Shown piece after piece: positions 53,701 through 64,000 of a DNA stretch of 64,000 nucleotides; the first letter of the stretch is position 1, and each line of letters opens with the position of its first letter. Source of the DNA: Hybos culiciformis (Eukaryota; Arthropoda; Insecta; Diptera; Hybotidae); contig OZ023273.1 of NCBI GenBank assembly GCA_964007475.1, positions 150,580,444 to 150,644,443 of the forward strand, given 5' to 3'. The notes under the pieces were generated by a model. The model was not told the DNA's origin. It did not search any database and saw nothing but the letters and a program-made list of their open reading frames with translations. Both the position numbers and the translations under genes were made by a program.

Positions 53701-54427
53701 ATAAGAATTTCTTTTAAATTGTCAATCGTTTGATGTTGATTCACCTCTAAAATATCTCCTACATATTTACTTACGTATTTTGCACATTTTACAAAAAAAA
53801 AAAATTGTAAATATTGACACCGGAAAATTTTTCTTTGCCAAGGTCAAAAATTGTTTGTTTTATTTTTCACTCTTTTCCATTTCCTCTATCTACATTTAGA
53901 GTTTGTTTTCAAACAAACCGGTGAAAAATGTAAACAGAGAGGAAAAATTTAAAAAAAAGCTTTAAAAAATTAAGCTTTTGATTGAGAATTGTTCTCTTAT
54001 TTTCTCTTCTAAAGAGGCACTAAAAGCTCTGTAGCTGGCAATAGAACTTTTTATTTAAAGCTTTCTCTCTTGAAAGCTAAAAAGAATTATTTAACAAATA
54101 AATAATATTATTGCTTTTTATATGACAGCTGGCAAATAAAAGTTGTTTTTTTTTTCATTTTAAAATATTTTCTAAAAAAATGGTTGCCATTAAAGATAGA
54201 ATTTTCATGAAAAATTTTCTCGAAACATAACCTCAAAATTCTTGATAGGATTTTCTTTATTTCCACCTAAATTGGAATTAATTTCTGAATAATTATTAAA
54301 CTTACTCTTCATCTTCCGGAGTTGCTTGAACTTCATTTTGTGGCAAAATTAAAAAATAAAATAATAAAATTGATACTAAATTGATGAACCAATATTTTGA
54401 TATCAACTTTTTATAATTAAAATACAT
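47754..54427 (-). CDS. Voltage-gated calcium channel alpha-2/delta subunit (alpha2delta-3/straightjacket-like)
   Basis: Fifteen exons join in phase to 1187 residues: 54306-54427, 53585-53666, 53070-53442, 51915-52423, 51654-51707, 51133-51473, 50864-51002, 50496-50570, 50005-50399, 49735-49936, 49145-49564, 48704-48952, 48548-48641, 48061-48476 and 47754-47846. A hydrophobic segment (about 14-28) is the signal sequence. The VWA domain carries the MIDAS motif DNSGSM at 273-278, needed for channel trafficking. [15 protein letters not shown], the Cache-like [13 protein letters not shown] and [12 protein letters not shown] with DYQAMC follow the alpha2delta-3/4 pattern more closely than alpha2delta-1. 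The DDDDD acidic stretch near the delta part is notable. The last exon ends in an 18-20-residue hydrophobic tail ([16 protein letters not shown]), fitting a GPI signal or C-terminal anchor. The family raises surface calcium current at synapses. Confidence 0.93.
53880..53943. repeat. Imperfect palindrome in intron 1 of the alpha2/delta gene
   Basis: TTTCCTCT at the left end mirrors AGAGGAAA at the right end. Inner segments TACATTT and AAATGTA also mirror each other, and the centre GTTTGTTTTCAAACAAAC is an 8-bp perfect arm around a 2-base turn. The arms together span about 64 bp, so transcript or DNA could form a cruciform or hairpin. It may be the remains of a foldback element. Confidence 0.6.
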
Positions 54428-57400
54428 TTTTTTAATTTATTATTATTATTATTATTATTATTAATTGTAATATTAGAAAAAATATTACTATTGAATTGAT
54501 TGTATATTATTAAATTAATATAAATATTTAAAAACATTTAATTTTTATAAATATTTAAATATATTAAAAACATTATTAATTAATTAATTAATTTTTCAAT
54601 TTTTTAAAATTTTAAATTTATATTTTTTTAAAGATTTTTTTAATCATTTTATAAAAATTACCATCACTGCAAAATTAAAATTTTGAAAGAAATAAAAAGT
54701 TTTTCCTATATTAAAGAAAATTTACAAAAAGTTTTTGTCAAAAACTTTCATTTTATTTCTATTTTTAGAAGAACAAAAAAATACTTAATTTTTTTTTTTT
54801 TTTGTATTTCTATGAATTTCAAGATATGTTAATTTTTATTTTTCTTATGTTTATTGTTTTTCTTCTTTTTTTTAGAATTCCGACTTATGGTTTTATTCAA
54901 ATTTCAAGAAAAAATAAAGTTTTAATATGTATCCACTAAAAAAAACATTTATTTTTAAAAAATAAAAGAAAAATTATGTCACTCGGTTAAATTATTCTTG
55001 ATATTTTTTTGAATTCACTATTGACTAAATTCCACTATATATAGATATATGATTAATACATTTTCTTACTCAAATTCATCGTAAGGATATGAAGAATGAA
55101 AACGATGTTGTTATCCTTAAAATATTCCTAAAGAAGAAGTGTTATGAATAGTATGCAAAAGTTATAAATAAAAAAATTAATATAATAAATGAAAAATTTC
55201 TCAACTGGAGTTATAATGTTGTCTTATTGTAGTTATTTTATTATATTTCATATACAATATATAAAAATTAATAATAATACCTAATAATAACAAAAAATAG
55301 AAATTTATTCGATTCATTTGATTCAAATTCAACTCGGTTTAATCAAGGTTTTTTGGTTTTAATTGTGTTTTACAAATCAATCTCTAGGTTTTCTGCTCTA
55401 AGGATTCACATATTTGTAATGATTTTTTCCCCACTCACGGCTTGATATTTATGTTGGAGCCCAAAATTATAACTCATGCTAATAATATTTTTTTTGTAAA
55501 GATTCATGATTGGCTAAAAAATGAGTATTAGGCATACATTGTTTATACCCACAATTTAGTTTACAAGAAATGATGGAAAAAGAAAAATTAAAAAAATTGT
55601 TTATTCTTTCGATTATTAGTTTTTCTTCATCATAATCATATTTTTCTTATACCAAAAATGCTTTCATACCTATTTGGAACTTAAAGTTCATGAACGCGCG
55701 CATAAAATAGAAAAACTTTTTTGAAAGCTCAACCGAAAGTTTAAATTTGTTTATTAAAGTTTTCTGCAAAACCTTTACTTTTTAATTTTTTTTTTTGAAA
55801 ACTGCTTTTTTGAAAATCGTTTTGGTTGGTTATTGAAATAATTATTTAATAATTTATCAGATAAACTGATTATTTGTGTGTACTCGAGTAATGTGGCATG
55901 CAGCAATTTATTATTTTTTAAAATTTTGGGAATTTTCCGTCAATGAAAAAACACAGAAAATATTTTAAAGAATCAAAAAGAATCAATCAAAATAAATTTG
56001 TTTTATACTCTACTGAAAGAAATGAGAAGTTTTTAGATTAAAAAACTGTCAAACTGGGTTTATTCTCGATACAAATTGGGAATACGAATTTTAGTGAAAA
56101 AAAACAGCGATTTTACAACTCGTATACATTTGTACCAGAATCTCTTGATTATAAATCCAAGTGTATATAAGGTATAAACAAACATATTTCATCAAATGTG
56201 CAGAATGTGCAGAATGTGCAGAATAGTTATATATATATATTTTAAATCTGTTCTCACCAATTGGACTTTAATTTTAACCAATTCATAACTTATTTTCCTT
56301 AAAACCGTATTATCTTCAATAGATATAAAAATTATCTTTGATTATTTTAAATTTTTAAAATTTTCAATTCTAAATTCTAAGCGAAAGACATTCTATTTTC
56401 TAAAATTAATTAAAAGTTAATCCTTATATTTGATTATAATAGCAATGAAAAAATAATTTTGTGAGATGAAAAAAGAAAATTTGATTAGCATGGATTCTAC
56501 GCCAAACCAATATTGTCAACCACTAATATTAGTATCGGAAATCGATGTATTTAATTGTTTTTAAATCAGCAAATAATACATTTTTAATTATAAAATATGA
56601 AAGATTAATGAGCTCGAAGAAAAAACATATATTCTAATAATTTTTTAACGATTGCGCAGAGATATACAAAGTACCAAATTAATTGCTTATTATCATTTTA
56701 TTTAAAATGCCAATCTTGGTATAATTAGCATGATAAAATACAAAACAGGATTCAACCACTAATATTAGTATCGGAAATCGATGTATTTAATTGTTTTTAA
56801 ATCAGCAAATAATACATTTTTAATTATAAAATATGAAAGATTAATGAGGTCGAAGAAAAAACATATATTCTAATAATTTTTTAACGATTGCGCAGAGATA
56901 TACAAAGTACCAAATTAATTGCTTATTATCATTTTATTTAAAATGCCAATCTTGTTATAAATAGCATGATAAAATACAAAACAGGATATTCTACAGAAAC
57001 CAGAATGTGTGATAAGCAAAAATATTATTCTAGATTCTATAGATTTTCGAATATCATTTTTATTTCTCATCATTTGTCAATAATCTAATTTAAAAGAAAT
57101 TATATATAAAAATGATAATAATTAAAATTTGTACGATTAAAAACTGACCAGTGGAAAGTGTTGTTTCATAATTTGAAAAAATAAAAATAGGCAAATTATA
57201 ATTTAAATAAGATTATTGTTACTACACACCTATTTCGAATTGGTAGTCATCAACATTATGTACGCATGGTATATAAAGTTTAAAATCTTATTATTTTAAT
57301 AATAAAATGATAACAATTTTCTACTTCACTGTACCAGTAAATTCTGATGACCTTGTTACCTCTTTTGTAAATAAACAAATGTTATACACATGTATAAATT

Positions 57401-59480
57401 TTAAGTACAAGTACACGTAACAGCAAAAATCTACTGCTAAATATTTTTATTTTTTTTTGCCAAATAAATTTTTCTTGCACTTTTCACATGACAGTTTTCC
57501 GAACTTGCGCTGAAAACATATAATCCACATTTCCTAGGAAAACGTGGAGGATCTCATACCTTTGACATCCTTTGAGTTTTTTTTTTTTTAAATAATATGG
57601 AAAATATTATTACTCATTTTTTATAACATTGAAAACTCTTCTCTGGAAATAACCCACAGAATGGTGCCTTGGTTGTGCAAACAAAGACGTAATGGAAAGA
57701 AAAGAAAGAAAAAAAAAATCAAAGACATAAATTTAATTACATTTAAAGAATTTGCTTTAAATTTTATTTGGATATTCCCAGGAAAACATTATAAGTCATT
57801 TATGTTAACTATTTATATTTTATTTTCAAAAATATTTACGAAGATAAATTTTCTTCCATTTAAATTTTAAAATTCCTTTTATAAGAGAGTATATTAACTT
57901 ATGTGTGTCGAATCTTTAATTAAGACGAATCTTTAATTTAAGACGATAAATAAACTGCGAAGATGTATTTTATTTTTTCAAAGTAAATCCATCTCGGACA
58001 GAGACGAAATCAAAAGAATTCTTATTTCATAAGATGATAGGTATATTATAAAATATTTCACATTATTAGTACCTACAACATTTATAATATTAAAATAAAA
58101 AAAAAACGTGGTAGAAGGGCGTGAATTCATATTTTAAGTATAACAAAAATATTATTATGGCACGGTAGGATAGTGTTAATCGATTGAATTTTAGTGTTAT
58201 TTTCTATGCAAAAAATGTATGTACAAGTATATTCCATATACATAAATGTATATTTATAATCATCGGATATAAAAAAGTTTGGCTCTTTTGCCATGCCAAT
58301 TAAATATAAAATAATATGCCTTTTGACATCAGAATCTACACACATGAATAATTGACAATATGTATAATATACATATATAAAATTATGTTATCTTGTGTAT
58401 ATGTTATAAAATTTATGTTTTTGCAGAGATTTTTAAATTTGAATAAATCAAAACTTAATGGATTTTTAATGTAATAAAAAAACTTTTATAAAATATAATT
58501 CAATTAAGTTGCATTTTGCAGTTTTTTTTTATTTTTTATTTATTCACAGTTTGTTAAATTAGTTGTCTTTTTTGTTTATTTATTACAACTTATACTATAG
58601 AATGATTAATTAAGACATGAATATTTGTTTTTTCTACCTAGTTTCATATATGTGCAGTACATCAAGTTATTAAATTTGACATAACCCTATATTATTGATG
58701 GTTTCTTTGTTAACATATATTTTAAAGATTTCAATAAGATTTTGATATCATGTAAAATTCAATTAAAACTATGAAATTGAAAGTTATGCGTGATTGATAT
58801 TGTGTATAAGTGTAATTAAATGAGAGAAAATAAAATTTTTAAATTAATTTGAACTTTTTATCTCATATAAGCAAAATATTTGCATTAATAAATTTTTATT
58901 ATTACATATTTGCTTTTGATGTAACTTTACAATATGTTCCCGTACCTAATTTAAATATAAAAATATTAAATTTAAGAAAAAAAAATTTACAATTCAATAA
59001 GTGCGTAAGATTTTCACACAATATAGTTTTATAAAAACAGATGATAAAAATATAATTTAATAATTTAATTTTTATGAGAATTTCATTATTTCGTTTATGC
59101 ATTTTTTAAATTAATTTAATTATTTTATGTGTGCTTAGATTCAATGCAGATTTAATGCAGATTTTTATTTTATTTGTTTTAAAATTTTTAATTTAATTCT
59201 CATGCATATAAACGAAAATAATAATATTATTATTGATGATAAATTAAATTAAATTAGTAAACATATAACAAGCTGAGACAAAATTTAACAATTTTCAATA
59301 AATCACCATCATCGAAACTCGCTCACGTCTCAATATAATACATAGTAAAAATTATAATAAGTCAAGAAGTAAAAGAGAGGCTTTAAACAAAAATGATATA
59401 GTTGTAGGCAAAAAAGAATAACTCGACAAATCTACTACAGGGCGATCCGCCGTAGTATTAAAAATGATACTTTTTTAATT
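54428..59480. other. AT-rich non-coding stretch
   Basis: Upstream of the alpha2/delta start are A/T runs including an (ATT)n microsatellite at about 54437-54463 that would lie in its promoter or leader. Further on are a 3x 9-bp repeat (ATGTGCAGA units near 56199-56225) and the 236-bp tandem duplication listed separately. No gene is supported; the frame at 57661-57870 is K-rich and has no family features. Confidence 0.5.
56516..56987. repeat. 236-bp direct tandem duplication
   Basis: 56516-56751 and 56752-56987 are two directly adjacent copies of 236 bp that differ at only a handful of positions (for example GAGCTCG against GAGGTCG, and CTTGGTATAATTAG against CTTGTTATAAATAG). No open frame or transposon end is present in the unit. 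The near identity suggests a recent duplication. Confidence 0.95.
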
Positions 59481-59867
59481 TTGATTCTGGTTACCTTAAA
59501 CACCTTAAGTAAAGATATGAAAAAGACATTAACTAATTTTTTTGTTTTCAAAAATATGATATGCCGCAGTTGCGGTCTTGAGAACGAAAAAGAGACTTTA
59601 GTCCATTTTATTTGCAAATGCCCGGCGCTTGCAAGATCTAGAAAAAACACATTAGGAAACTACCTTCTCGAGGACGTAGATGTGTTAGCCTTAGCAAAAC
59701 CCAGGGAGGTGATCAAATTTTTGAACACCACGGGGTGGATTTAGCTCTATTATCGCCGCTAGGCCTTGGTTATGAGTGTTAATGGTAGCAAAACGGTGCG
59801 AAAGCGCTAATTGGAAACCCCTGTTGGTTCAGCAGGGTTTTCGCCATCTTAACCAACCAACCAACCA
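59481..59867 (+). mobile_element. 5'-truncated non-LTR retrotransposon 3' end
   Basis: The frame ending at 59744 encodes MICRSCGLENEKETLVHFIC, then CPALARSR, LGNYLLED and a terminal FLNTTGW. This is the C-terminal zinc-knuckle-like tail (CxxC...H...C) of I/Jockey/R1-type LINE polyproteins. A GC-richer 3' UTR follows with a stem (CCCCTGTTGGTTCAGCAGGG), ending in tandem AACC units at 59851-59867, typical of LINE 3' tails. The 5' limit is uncertain, because the frame upstream of about 59560 no longer looks like the family. Confidence 0.82.
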
Positions 59868-60101
59868 TGATATTTATATAATCTTTAAAACAATAAAGAA
59901 GAAATTCATATTATTATACTAATATATTCCTCTTCACTTCACTATTTATAATCACAATAAAATTTGACCTTCAAAATATTATTTTTCATTAATAAATATT
60001 TTCTAAAGATATTTTAAAGATAAAAAAATTGTCTCTGGATCAATTTCATTTGTACACACTTTTCAATTAAGTGTTTTATAAATAATCACGATGCATTAGA
60101 C

Positions 60102-60410
60102 CAGGCGTGTCCAACGTGTGGGTCCTTTAAATTTATAGATTTCTTGTGGGTTTTTTTTTTTCAAATAATAACAGATTTTAATCTCAAAAACCTATTGAGA
60201 ATTTCAACCATAAAATTGCAGATAGACTTCTCATTAAAATTGATACATAAATTATTTTAAATAAAAATTAATTTAAAAATGCACTTTGTTTTAATATATG
60301 CATATCCTTTATGAAATTAAATAAAAACAGTAGTTTTTGGTTAAAATTTTTTATCCATTTTGACTAATTTCCAGATTGGACCCAAAGCAAAATTGTGTTG
60401 GACAGGCCTG
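60102..60410. mobile_element. hAT-type MITE
   Basis: The ends CAGGCGTGTCCAAC and, reverse-complemented, CAGGCCTGTCCAAC match at 13 of 14 bases. An exact 8-bp target duplication CATTAGAC flanks the element at 60094-60101 and 60411-60418. The 309-bp interior is A/T-rich and non-coding. Confidence 0.93.
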
Positions 60411-60418
60411 CATTAGAC

Positions 60419-62776
60419 CATACATTTTTATAAAAAATTCTATATAATTATAATTATACCTATTAAATTGATCTTTTTGAAAATTGTGCGCCAATTTAAT
60501 GTTAACTTATATAGTTTTAAAAATTTCCTATTTTTATGTAGGTACATATTGTATCCATATATTGTGTTTCTAGTTTTAACTGTCTGTACTGTAATATCAT
60601 TAGTTTTACGTTATTTATGGAAACGTCTTAGTTTCCAAAAAAAAAAAAATATTCGTGTAGTATTCAAGTACATATAATTTTTTTAAATAAAATTTTGAAT
60701 TGTTGCTGTCTGACATTAAAAAATTTAATTTATTTAAATTAAAAATTTAATAACAATTAAAAATATTTTTGATGTCATTCGCAATCGCAACTATAGCGTT
60801 TAAAAATACTATAACCTATATTTTCTTTTGTTTTTCTATGAGAAATCGTATCCAGATTTTTTTAATTATCCTTCTTTACAAAATAACCTTTTCTCATCAT
60901 TTCTGTTCAACATTATTTTAATTGACAATGTAGACGCGAAAAACAACATTTCATTGAAACATGAAAAGTCAAAACTTTTAAATGAAAAGGAAAAAAATAT
61001 TTTTTATAAATGTTCGCTGTGGCTCAATAAATAATATTCTAAATATTATTGCAGAAGAGAAATAGTTTCCATTAATGAACTGGTTTCAATGCAATAAGTT
61101 CCATTTATAGTAAAATAAGAGAAAATTATTATGTTATATTATTACTTCATAGGTTGGATTTCTAGACATAATAAATTTTTCATCAAGCGAATCGATTCAA
61201 GATAACTATCAATAACTATCAATAACATGTAAAAAAGATGCATATACCACAAAAAAAAAAAATCAAATAATAAACTTCTGAAAAACAATAATTTGTTTAC
61301 GTAAAATTGTGGTTAAATGAATTAAATACTTAATGGTAACAGAAATATTATGTATTTTCTACTTATTTATTATTATTTACCATTACGAGTACATATAAAT
61401 GTCATCATCATGAACATACTGCATAATATTATAGATTTTTACTATATTTATATATATAACTTCATTATTATGATGAACATAATATAGTAATTATATATTT
61501 GATATGCTCTTGACATATGCTACCAAAATATAAAATAATTTTTAGATAAGTTCATTGCAATTAGAATTCTTCTAGGAAATTGTTTCATTATTATATGTAC
61601 ATTGCATTATCATAATACATAATGTTATTTGTTCTATTTGAAATTATTTTCCTTAGAGTTACTATAAGTATACGATACGTATAATGTAGCTTTCTATTCT
61701 AAAGACAAATATTAACATAATATTGCTTACAACTTACAACTAAGAAAAGTTAATTTTAACAAGAATATTATATTTTAACATTAACATTTATTTATATATT
61801 TTATCTTTGATTTGATCTCGTGACTAATTTTTCTAACTTTCATTTATGATTACGAAAAACAGCTGCACTGCTAAATATTCAGCTTAGTCAACACATAATT
61901 TTCTATTTTTTTAAATCGAAGTTTACATTTAATCGATTCTAGAGAATCATAAAAAACCGTCTGAGTTTTTATTTACATTGCAAAATATTTTACAATAATA
62001 TCGGATATAATTTTTTTTTGTTAATTTTATTGAAAGCAATCAAATTTTTAATAAATATTTAACAATACAGATACAAAAAGAAAACATTATGGATTTGTTA
62101 TTTTATTTTTACAATATGTAAATATCGAGAAGTTTTACTTCATCACTGATTTATTCAGGTTTGTATAAAATTTAAGTTCCATATATTTCGATATCAAGTT
62201 GAAAAAATTTGCTCTTAAAATGTATAGTTTGTTCAGATGTTTGATTCAGAATTTTCGGAATTATGTCAAGTACAAAAACATTGAAACGTGCTTTATTTGA
62301 TAAAATATTTTTTTTTTAAATGATAATATAAATAATCCCGCAGTTTTTTATAAATAGTACAAGCAAATATAATTGTGTTTTTATTTCAATATGGATCTAA
62401 CATTTTTATATTTAAAATTTTGTCCTTCAGTTGTGCCTTAACATATTCTTTTAAATACTGAAAAGTAATATTTTTTTCTTATGATGGCTATAAAGTAAAA
62501 CGATAGAAATATAGTAAATTGAAACAAAATCTATCGCCACCAGTTATTTAATACTTAAAAAATTATATGAAATTATTCCTCTGTATGTGTACGATATTTC
62601 TCTGTGGTAAAACTAAGGAAAAACTATCAATTCTGTTATAAAACTTTGGCCTGTTTAAAAAATTGAATAATAAATTTTTAAATAAAGCCCCCAATAAAAT
62701 TAGACCTGATGAAGCTTAAGATTTAAAATGAAATGATGACGTAAATAATAATAATAAAATTTTATTGTCCTAAAAT
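60419..62776. other. AT-rich non-coding stretch
   Basis: This sits between the two hAT MITEs. The open frames 60468-60677 and 60828-61034 show no domain, splice partner or codon pattern that would make them genes. Nothing else is recognised. Confidence 0.5.
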
Positions 62777-63845
62777 CAGGGCCGGCCCTAGAGCCGAGCC
62801 AGTAAGGCCATGGCTCGGGGCGAACGGCTGATTGGGGCGCCAAATATATATAAAAAAAATTAAACCAATCCTTCGCAAGATATAATGTCCGTAATAAGAA
62901 AAAAAAAAATTTCTTTCCGTTTTAGTAGATAAAGAAAATCCGCCAACATTATACAGAGTGCATCATTTAGTCAGTATATTACATATATTAATTTTTATTT
63001 ATGTATTAATATTTTATATATTAAAATAAAAATAAAAATTGGAGTTTAATATAAAAATACTAAATAAAAAACTTTTAAAAACGACGCTTTCAATTGACTA
63101 AAAAAGAAATAAATTTTTTTTTCGGATCATTTACTGATTACAACAATCTATATCTATCTAGAAACGTGGGGCGCATTTTTGAGGTAAAACTATGTGTCGT
63201 AAAATTTTTACCTGCGCACCTGCATATCTATATTACTACCTCAAAAATAGACCCCACGTTTTTAGATATAGATTGTTGTAATCAGTGAATGAGCCGGAGA
63301 AAAATTTTAATTTTCTTCTTTTTAGTCAATTAAAAACGTAGTTTTTAAAATTTTTTTATTTAGTATTTATTTTCTTCTTTTTAATCAACTAGCCGTCAAC
63401 CCGTGCTAAGCTACGGACTCTGATTGATTTATTTTTTGTTACGAAATTTGTGTGTTTAATTATGTCCTCTTTTAATGTACCAAATTTGAATGAAATCGGA
63501 AAAACTTTAGAAGTCCTCCCCCAAAGGTGATCGCTGGGTGGGATGTCAACAATTTTTTTTATTACGAAATGTGTGTTTAATTATTTCTTCTTTTTGTTTG
63601 CTAAATTTGAATAAAATCTGAGGAACTTTTGGTTGTGAAAATTTGATTGCATAATTTCGTGTACAGACAAGCAGACAAGAAAGTTACTTAATAAAAATGT
63701 AAAGAAAATAAACATATTTTTTTAATAATTCATAATTTAGGTTAAACAAAATAAAGTTTTTAACTATTCTTTTTTTAATGGTTAAAAAATGGGGCACGAT
63801 TTAGACCCTTGGCCTAGGGCGCCACAAATGCTCGGGCCGGCGCTG
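62777..63845. mobile_element. hAT-type non-autonomous element with nested repeats
   Basis: The ends CAGGGCCGGCCCTAG and, reverse-complemented, CAGCGCCGGCCCGAG are inverted repeats, followed inward on both sides by GGCTCGGGGCG/GGGGCGCC-type sequence. The flanks carry an exact 8-bp duplication CCTAAAAT at 62769-62776 and 63846-63853. The 1069-bp body has no transposase. It contains a large inverted repeat (63057-63366) and a separate degenerate segment (about 63389-63700; ACTAGCCGTCAACCCGTGCT, then AGACAAGCAGACAAG) that looks like a fragment of another insect transposon. Confidence 0.93.
63057..63366. repeat. Long inverted repeat nested in the hAT element
   Basis: Arms 63057-63186 and 63238-63366 are imperfect reverse complements of about 130 bp with a loop of about 51 bp. 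The outer ends TACTAAATAAA and TTTATTTAGTA match, and the inner part TACTGATTACAACAATCTAT mirrors ATAGATTGTTGTAATCAGTG. It could be a foldback MITE inserted in the hAT element, or an internal rearrangement of it. A transcript would form a long hairpin. Confidence 0.85.
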
Positions 63846-64000
63846 CCTAAAATGAATAATCACCTAAATTTGACACATCAACTAAATAAAATAAAGACGA
63901 AAAAAATGCTAATAATTATTATGTCAAATAATGTTTGCATGGAAAAATATTGTTAGAGACGAACAGGCTTTTAATTTAATTTTTTATAATATTGAAAGTT

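Noticed and set aside
57661..57870. Lys-rich 69-codon frame after an ATG
   Set aside because: It has no homology signal or splice signals and is consistent with chance in AT-rich DNA.
59435..59650. Minus-strand frame over the LINE end
   Set aside because: The plus strand carries the recognisable CxxC zinc-knuckle tail; the minus frame has no features.
1..64000. CRISPR arrays, rRNA genes or viral open reading frames
   Set aside because: No regularly spaced direct repeats, rRNA-like sequence or viral polyprotein blocks were seen; the repeated coding blocks belong to the helical-repeat protein.

Overview
The window is a strongly AT-rich stretch of an insect nuclear genome. The evidence is short GT-AG introns, animal-only gene families (a gadkin-like AP-1 regulator, ER-anchored FICD, a calcium-channel alpha2/delta subunit), insect-type non-LTR retrotransposon ends and many hAT or TA-target MITEs. 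I cannot fix the order from sequence alone; nothing looks bacterial or viral.

Layout. 1-5055: no gene seen. 5056-8533 (+): four-exon gene resembling AP1AR/gadkin, with an MGNC acylation-type N terminus. 8534-11486: empty AT-rich DNA. 11487-29743 (-): a two-unit tandem segmental duplication. Each unit holds a large secreted tryptophan/glutamine-rich helical-repeat protein (24096-29743 complete; 15139-21121 with its first exon cut by a 200-base run of N) followed downstream on the minus strand by a six-exon gene resembling the N-terminal region of insect PEP-synthase-like proteins (intact at 21750-23608; a pseudogene at 11770-14138 broken by indels, a TA-target MITE and a truncated LINE). 29744-37400: long gene-poor stretch with one foldback element.

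37584-54427 is a compact housekeeping and neuronal block: FICD (+), MSH2 (-), ZNHIT3 (+) and an alpha2/delta-3-like calcium-channel subunit (-). FICD and MSH2 are convergent; MSH2 and ZNHIT3 are head-to-head with a GC-rich hAT MITE between them; ZNHIT3 and alpha2/delta are convergent. Exon chains for FICD, MSH2, ZNHIT3, alpha2/delta and the intact duplicated genes were built by hand and stay in phase from start to stop, giving 469, 917, 132, 1187, 363 and 1757 residues. 54428-64000 holds no gene I can support, but has a 236-bp tandem duplication, a truncated LINE end, and two hAT MITEs with exact 8-bp target-site duplications, one carrying a large nested inverted repeat.

The most unusual content is the duplicated locus: a probably undescribed secreted protein built of about fifty 22-23-residue helical repeats, paired with a short PEP-synthase-N-like protein. 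The pair was copied together, after which one small gene died while the large gene gained an internal 128-residue duplication. A false duplication from unmerged haplotypes must be excluded, because the unit junction is an assembly gap.
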